This document shows, in pieces, positions 6,175 to 10,389 of a DNA stretch of 10,389 bases. The notes below the pieces were generated by a model. It was given only the letters and a program-made list of their open reading frames with translations. It had not been told where the DNA came from and did no database searches. Every line of letters starts with the position of its first letter. Position 1 is the first letter of the stretch. The stretch is from Minisyncoccota bacterium (GTDB taxonomy: Bacteria > Verrucomicrobiota > Lentisphaeria > Oligosphaerales > MVZH01), in NCBI GenBank assembly GCA_021734725.1, contig JAIPIM010000134.1, positions 1-10,389 on the forward strand, read 5' to 3'. The position numbers were made by a program, and so were the translations under genes.

Positions 6175-6492
6175 TTAAACTGGACGGGGCGGACCAGCGC
6201 AAGTGATTAAGCGGAGGCATGTTATGCTGAAATACGGTCTCCCGAGAACCTTACTCGTGCACTTTCCAGGCGGGAAATGGAGCGCTGGGTCATCGGCATG
6301 CCACGATCCAATTGCCATTTTTGCTCTCCGCTTGTTTTCCCCCTGGCATGCTTGCAGTATTGGACTCTGGGTATAAGCTATTCCGCGGCCCACCGAATGT
6401 GGAGCTTTGACAGTACGCAAGTGTGTGGGAAAGGCGGCCTCGCGAAGGTTGAAGCCATTGCATATCATCCCATGGAACAATAGGGTCCCCTG
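6175..6492. other. Stretch without a recognised gene, upstream of the first URO-D gene
   Basis: Open frames exist on both strands (plus 6277-6483, minus 6175-6552). Their translations are rich in Cys, His, Trp and Arg, with no family motif I recognise. The stretch must hold the promoter of the URO-D-like gene that starts at its right end. A TATAAG at 6372 has TTGCAG only 14 bases before it, too close for a normal sigma-70 promoter, so I do not call one. Confidence 0.6.
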
Positions 6493-7545
6493 ATGCAATC
6501 CTGTTCCCGCACGCAGGCTATGATACGGACGCTCGCCCGGGCAACGGAACATCCCGCTTCAGGCGGAGTCTTTTATTCGGCTGACGGAGCGAAAACCGCC
6601 AGCCCGACACTCAATGCCGACCCGAGCTGGGACTGGACACCAACACAAACAGCCAGAGCAGCCGGAACATCAACCTGCATGTTCCCGCTCACACTGGGAT
6701 GCGAGCCCTGGCTGTTTGACGATGGCAAGGAGTGGTTGCATCCACGGTTTTCGGATCCGGCGCAGATCGCCGATTTCGAACCGCCGGATGTCCATTCAGG
6801 TCGCACGGGAGAAGTCCTTGCCACAATCCGCACACTCGCCGAATCGCTACCGCCCGGACAGCTGATTCGTGATCCCGATACCCAGTCACCGCTCGGTGTA
6901 GCGGAACTGATGTGGGACGACTCGTTTTACTTGGCGATCACCGACCATCCCGGCGAGGTACACGCACTGATCGACAAGATTACTGACTTTATCATTGAGT
7001 TTATCCGGGAAGTTCACGTGGCTGCACAAGGGCGTCTGAATCCCTGTGGTTTTCCCCCGATCTGGGCCGAGGGACCCGGTACAATGATTGCGGACGATTC
7101 GATGTCGCTTGTTTCGCCGGCGATGCACCGGGAATTCAGCATTCCCTATCTTAATCGCATCGCTGATGTCGTAGGACCTGTCTGGTATCACTCGTGTACC
7201 TGGCGCGAGCAGTATTTCGCTAACCTACGCGATCTTAGAAATGTTGTCGCATGGAACTGGAACCCGGGGAATTCCTGCGACCCGGCGGTTGTCATGAAGG
7301 AATTTGGCGGAACTGCCGTACTGACACCCCATATTGTTGCCGACATGCATCGGGATAATGATCTGCTCCACTTCGGCTTTGCCGATGAGGTCGACCTCGT
7401 TCGTTACATCCTCGACCACAAGCCCAAGGATACCGTTCTCTATTTCTGGCTGAGCAACGTGACACAAAAGCGTGAAGCCATCGAGGGAATCTATGCTCTC
7501 ATGGACGAACGCGGTCACTCGCCTCGCGCCGTGCTCTGCGAGTGA
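6493..7545 (+). CDS. Uroporphyrinogen decarboxylase (URO-D) superfamily protein, methylcobamide methyltransferase-like
   Basis: The 350-residue product has the URO-D/MtaA/CmuA pattern. An LTLGCEPWLFDDGKEW segment is at 67-82 and IRDPDTQSPLGVAELMW at 125-141. DDSMSLVSPAMHREFSIPYL is at 201-220, and WYHSC at 231-235. Family members with His-x-Cys bind zinc to activate a thiol for methyl transfer from a methylcobamide, so His233 and Cys235 point to a methyltransferase rather than haem synthesis. The later Cys of MtaA-like proteins, usually in a C/W-G-N-I/V-D turn, is replaced by TPHIVADMH around 278-286. His280 could be a substitute ligand. No corrinoid protein gene is adjacent. The start is uncertain: ATG at 6493 follows a weak TAGGG, an in-frame stop lies just upstream, and ATG at 6520 is possible. 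The substrate is unknown. Confidence 0.85.
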   Translation: MQSCSRTQAMIRTLARATEHPASGGVFYSADGAKTASPTLNADPSWDWTPTQTARAAGTSTCMFPLTLGCEPWLFDDGKEWLHPRFSDPAQIADFEPPDVHSGRTGEVLATIRTLAESLPPGQLIRDPDTQSPLGVAELMWDDSFYLAITDHPGEVHALIDKITDFIIEFIREVHVAAQGRLNPCGFPPIWAEGPGTMIADDSMSLVSPAMHREFSIPYLNRIADVVGPVWYHSCTWREQYFANLRDLRNVVAWNWNPGNSCDPAVVMKEFGGTAVLTPHIVADMHRDNDLLHFGFADEVDLVRYILDHKPKDTVLYFWLSNVTQKREAIEGIYALMDERGHSPRAVLCE

Positions 7546-7548
7546 GCG

Positions 7549-8691
7549 TCAGTGGCTGACCCCCTCCCGTTCGAAGATTTCCCACACTTTAGCCACGTAG
7601 AACCTATAGTTTTCCAAAGGGGTCCCGTTAGGGATTCGGTGGTCAAGTCCGAGCATGCAACCGCCGGTACGGATCATGGGAGGAATTTTGTATTCCAGTT
7701 CATCCACAATCTCGTTTTTACTTCGCCGGATCACGTGCTTATCGATGCCCCCGTACAAAGCGAGTTGAGTGCCATACGTCTCTCTGATTTTGACGATGTC
7801 CATATTGGCGGCCGGCTCCATCGGATGCATACAGTTGACACCAGCGTCAATAAAGGCTGGTATCACCGCGTTCATGTCTCCGTCGCTGTCCTGATCGAAC
7901 AGGCGGGCGCCACCTTCCTGAACCATATCCCAAATCCGACGATAGTAAGGCTTGATGAATTCTTTCACTTGCTTTGGACCGGCCAGGGGCCCCGACTTCC
8001 CCGCCATATCCTCATGCACACTGAGAATGTCCACGGGGATTTCGGCGCACACTCTTTCGAGAACCCGGCAGACGGTATCGGCGATCGTCCGCAGGATGTC
8101 ATGGATCAGCTCGGGCTTTTCGTAATAGGCACAACAAAGTTCAGCTTCTCCGAGGAGCTGACGGGGCTCGTCAAATCCACCGGGGATTCCAAACACAAGG
8201 GCCGCCCCCTCCGCACGCGCCTTTCGCGCAGCGTCCGCCCAATGGTCCGCAAACCGCTCCTCAGAAAATGCGTATTTCGGCTTGATGCGAAGCCAGTCAT
8301 CCATGGTTGTCACCGGGTACGTTTCGGGAAGCGGAAGTGTGGCATATCCTTTTTCCAGCCGCAAGGGACGCCCCAAATCATCGCGGTATCGAATAATCGA
8401 TTCTGTTTCCTCAACCACCTCGCGTGAAAACCCGAGTCGTCCCGGGTTGACCCCGATACCGCTTTTTTTCGGACAGCGATAACGAAATGCCGAAAAATCC
8501 AATTCGGCTGGCGTAGCACCTTGTTGTTCCCATTCCTCTTTCAATCCGATAATGGGGCCGAAAATCTCGGTAAACAACGGACGCTCGTTGGCTTTAAACG
8601 TCATGAAATCGAGGAACTCCTCGCGCTCCACCGTCGGTTCCTTCACAATTGCCAAATCTTGATGTCGAGTCCATTTCAGTTGAGCGCTCAT
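7549..8691 (-). CDS. Uroporphyrinogen decarboxylase (URO-D) superfamily protein, Asp-rich variant without His-x-Cys
   Basis: The 380-residue product belongs to a URO-D-like subfamily common in PVC-type genomes and marked by LFDQDSDGD (264-272), GVNCMHPMEP (284-293), IRETYG, ALYGGIDKH (311-319) and GLDHRIPNG (348-356). The N-terminus, FLDFMTFKANERPLFTE, is the usual family opening. VHEDMAGKSGPL (225-236) occupies the substrate-pocket position. Where methyltransferases have His-x-Cys, this protein has Asp-Ser-Asp (268-270), so it should not bind zinc in the MtaA manner. Porphyrinogen decarboxylation is also unlikely given the divergence. ATG is preceded by GAGGAAAGG with a six-base spacer. The gene converges on the neighbouring URO-D gene with only 3 bp between stop codons. 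The family assignment is firm; the reaction is unknown. Confidence 0.9.
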   Translation of the reverse strand: MSAQLKWTRHQDLAIVKEPTVEREEFLDFMTFKANERPLFTEIFGPIIGLKEEWEQQGATPAELDFSAFRYRCPKKSGIGVNPGRLGFSREVVEETESIIRYRDDLGRPLRLEKGYATLPLPETYPVTTMDDWLRIKPKYAFSEERFADHWADAARKARAEGAALVFGIPGGFDEPRQLLGEAELCCAYYEKPELIHDILRTIADTVCRVLERVCAEIPVDILSVHEDMAGKSGPLAGPKQVKEFIKPYYRRIWDMVQEGGARLFDQDSDGDMNAVIPAFIDAGVNCMHPMEPAANMDIVKIRETYGTQLALYGGIDKHVIRRSKNEIVDELEYKIPPMIRTGGCMLGLDHRIPNGTPLENYRFYVAKVWEIFEREGVSH

Positions 8692-8889
8692 GGATTGCCT
8701 TTCCTCTTCTGTCGATGTTCGGTTGACATCACTTGGATCTGTTCGAATATACCGGAAAAAAGTAACCTTTTTACCACTTCTCTCGCGGATTCAGAGCCAT
8801 TCATTTGCCGTAACCAACCTTGACAATAGTGGTGCGTGCCATTTTTTAAATGGATTTTTTCGATTATATTTTATGGTTTTACGATATGA
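8692..8889. other. AT-rich region between the minus-strand URO-D gene and the AraC remnant
   Basis: No protein-like frame is seen. The right half (8839-8889) is markedly AT-rich compared with the rest of the window. On the minus strand TTGTCA is followed after 17 bases by TGAATG, which could be a weak promoter for the URO-D gene; this is too poor a match to call. The missing N-terminal half of the AraC regulator is not found here in any frame. Confidence 0.5.
8839..8853. promoter_or_regulatory. Small palindrome CCATTT-TTT-AAATGG, possible operator
   Basis: A perfect 6-base inverted repeat with a 3-base centre lies about 150 bases upstream of the minus-strand URO-D gene and in the AT-rich patch before the AraC remnant. 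Its size and symmetry suit a dimeric regulator site, but it matches no operator I know and chance is a real possibility. Confidence 0.2.
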
Positions 8890-9177
8890 TCACTTCTCGA
8901 CAATCGACCGTTTGCTTTAAAACCGGCACAATCCCCGCACGTCTGTCCGGATCATTTCACTCGCCTGTTCCGTGTCCATACCGGCATGACACCGCGAGAC
9001 TTCATCACACATTGCCGGATAGAAAAGGCCTGCTACTTGTTGCAGTCATCCAATCATTCCATTAGCCGAATTGCCGATCTCGCGGGCTTCGGTAGCATTT
9101 ACCAGTTCAGCCGCCTCTTTAAGCAACGAGTCGGTTCTCCGCCCTCACGCTATGCGCGGATGGCGAGTAATCGTTAA
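8890..9177 (+). pseudogene. Remnant of an AraC-family transcription regulator (C-terminal HTH only)
   Basis: The last 95 codons of an AraC-type regulator are visible. HVCPDHFTRLFRVHTGMTP covers the end of the first helix-turn-helix and the linker. CRIEKACYLLQSSNHSISRI and ADLAGFGSIYQFSRLFKQRV give the long helix and the second helix-turn-helix, and GSPPSRYARM closes the domain. Clear similarity begins near 8935. Upstream of that the frame loses family character and meets a TGA at 8887-8889. Full AraC proteins are about 280 residues, so the whole sensor domain and the first part of the DNA-binding domain are missing, and no other frame supplies them. A 63-residue product from ATG 8986 could in theory be made but would hold only one helix-turn-helix. 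The intact gene probably regulated the neighbouring catabolic genes. Confidence 0.8.
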
Positions 9178-9184
9178 GTTCGAA

Positions 9185-9189
9185 AAGGA
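9185..9189 (+). promoter_or_regulatory. Ribosome binding site of the BNR protein gene
   Basis: AAGGA lies nine bases before ATG 9199 and only a few bases after the AraC remnant stop. It supports this start over later in-frame ATGs. Confidence 0.6.
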
Positions 9190-9198
9190 ACATCCGCC

Positions 9199-10389
9199 AT
9201 GTCCGCCCATGCCGTCCGCCCCATTGCCAATGACTTCGTCACAATGTACGAGTCGCCCGATCCACGGCAAATTTACTGTTACAGCCCTGGCATCGAACGC
9301 CTTGCGAGTGGGCGCCTCGTTGCCTCTCTCGACATCGGCGGACCGGGCGTGGAGGCACTTCCGGGCGAGAAGTTTCTTCGCCGTAATTCCTTTGGGCGTT
9401 GCTGGCTGGGAAAAATTTTCACGTCCGATGACAAGGGCCTGACATGGTTGCACCGGTCCGATTTCCCGTTTATGCATGCCAGACCGTTTGCTGCCGGCAA
9501 GAGTGTGTACATCCTGGGTCAGGCGGACGACTTGATGATCATTCGCTCGGACGATGAGGGCGCCACATGGTCCCCGCCCTCGCGGTTGAGTGACGGAGAA
9601 ACATGGGGTCAAGCACCATGCGGCGTCCACTACGCACACGGATGCATCTACGTCGTCATGGAAAACGCGGGGGACCGCACCGTGCCAGGCTGGAGTCACA
9701 CGCAGTGCGCGGCCGTGTTGATGCGCGCACGATTGCACGACGACCTGACGCGGCGGGAGTCCTGGACGTTTGCGTCGCCCCTGACGGTAGGCGACGTCGT
9801 CCGTGACGAGGATCTCGACTTCTTCGGCGTGCCCTTTTACCCGACACAGACCCAACTGGCACCCGGCCGCGGCATGTGCGCCATGCATTGGGGCGAAACC
9901 CACGTGGTCAGATTTACCGATCCGGATCATCTCTGGTGCAATACGACCGGCAAGACCTTTCACCTTTGGGCCAGGGCTCTGACCGGAACCGTGGGGCATG
10001 CGGCGGTACTGAAGGTGGTCGAACAGGGCGAGCAACCGGGTACGGGGCCAATGCAGACCATGGTGGAAACAGCCCCGTCCGGGAAAAAAATGCTCTTCGC
10101 CCCCTGCCCCGGGGGACAGATGAAGTTTCACGTGCTGCAGGATCCAATTACAAAACTGTACTGGCTGCTTTCGACACAGGCCACCGACAGCATGTGCCGC
10201 ATGGACCGCATGCCGGCCGAGCGCTTCAACATCCCCAACGACGAGCGTCGCCGGCTGCAACTGCATTTTTCAAAGAACATGATTGACTGGTGCTTTGCAG
10301 GCCTGGTCGCGGTCGGCCCTGTCGAAAAGGCGTCACGACATTATGCCAGCATGGTTATCGATGGCAATGATCTGTGCGTGCTGAGCCGG
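9199..10389 (+). CDS. BNR/Asp-box repeat protein (sialidase-fold), 3' end beyond window
   Basis: The frame is open for 397 codons to the edge without a stop. Two good Asp-boxes (S-x-D-x-G-x-T-W) are present: SDDKGLTW at 76-83 and SDDEGATW at 117-124. A degenerate one is SKNMIDW at 358-364. The segment YSPGIERLASGRLVASLDIG at 28-47 matches the first blade of exo-alpha-sialidase-like six-bladed propellers. The sialidase Arg-Ile-Pro motif is replaced by Ser-Pro-Gly-Ile, so the first arginine of the catalytic triad is absent and true sialidase activity is doubtful. Such proteins act on, or bind, carbohydrate. No signal peptide is seen (MSAHAVRPIANDF). It starts 21 bp after the AraC remnant, in the same frame. 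GC is high (67-68% in two 60-base rows counted). The open minus-strand frame opposite it is judged a shadow. Confidence 0.87.
   Translation, partial: MSAHAVRPIANDFVTMYESPDPRQIYCYSPGIERLASGRLVASLDIGGPGVEALPGEKFLRRNSFGRCWLGKIFTSDDKGLTWLHRSDFPFMHARPFAAGKSVYILGQADDLMIIRSDDEGATWSPPSRLSDGETWGQAPCGVHYAHGCIYVVMENAGDRTVPGWSHTQCAAVLMRARLHDDLTRRESWTFASPLTVGDVVRDEDLDFFGVPFYPTQTQLAPGRGMCAMHWGETHVVRFTDPDHLWCNTTGKTFHLWARALTGTVGHAAVLKVVEQGEQPGTGPMQTMVETAPSGKKMLFAPCPGGQMKFHVLQDPITKLYWLLSTQATDSMCRMDRMPAERFNIPNDERRRLQLHFSKNMIDWCFAGLVAVGPVEKASRHYASMVIDGNDLCVLSR

Noticed and set aside
6352..6377. TTGCAG ... TATAAG as a sigma-70 promoter for the first URO-D gene
   Set aside because: The spacing is only 14 bases, too short for a normal promoter.
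7552..8427. 291-codon plus-strand frame opposite the second URO-D gene
   Set aside because: The minus-strand protein carries all family motifs; the opposite frame reads as unstructured shadow sequence.
9145..10266. Long minus-strand open frame (373 codons) opposite the BNR gene
   Set aside because: The plus frame has Asp-boxes, a ribosome site and no stop for 397 codons. The minus translation has no motif and is explained by high-GC codon structure.

Overview
The window looks like part of a chromosome of a Gram-negative (LPS-making) environmental bacterium. Two things suggest the PVC group (Lentisphaerota, Kiritimatiellota, Verrucomicrobiota or Planctomycetota). One is a FabZ-LpxA lipid A gene pair. 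The other is a flank holding two uroporphyrinogen-decarboxylase-family proteins, a right-handed beta-helix carbohydrate-active protein and a BNR/Asp-box protein. This is inference from gene content; no rRNA or other direct taxonomic marker is present.

Bases 1-2913 are a compact plus-strand housekeeping block: a 5'-truncated tandem FabZ dehydratase, lpxA (lipid A acyltransferase) and serS (seryl-tRNA synthetase). lpxA and serS overlap by 4 bp, so they are probably translationally coupled. The tandem FabZ is the most striking gene seen. Its first hot-dog domain keeps the catalytic His but lacks the Glu. Its second keeps the Glu but lacks the His. The fused protein should therefore carry exactly one complete active site.

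Bases 2914-3274 are non-coding, with a dispersed-repeat-like segment and a nested inverted repeat between convergent genes. Bases 3275-5824 (minus) encode a GC-rich GH141-like beta-helix protein with a CBM9-like domain apparently inserted before its C-terminal tail. Upstream of it lie an inverted array of 7-base repeats and a second hairpin. The second hairpin abuts the stop codon of a short coding remnant at 5971-6174.

Bases 6493-8691 hold two convergent URO-D-superfamily genes, 3 bp apart tail to tail. One has the His-x-Cys metal motif of methylcobamide methyltransferases; the other has an Asp-rich replacement. Bases 8890-9177 are the decayed C-terminal half of an AraC-family regulator. It is followed 21 bp later by a BNR/Asp-box protein that runs off the right edge.

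Read together, the right part is an accessory carbohydrate or methylated-compound catabolic island with two visibly broken genes and several repeat structures, next to a conserved envelope and translation operon. None of the three complete accessory proteins, nor the visible start of the BNR protein, has a recognisable signal peptide. That fits intracellular processing of imported small substrates better than secreted polysaccharide attack. No CRISPR array, tRNA, rRNA, intact transposase or phage gene was seen.
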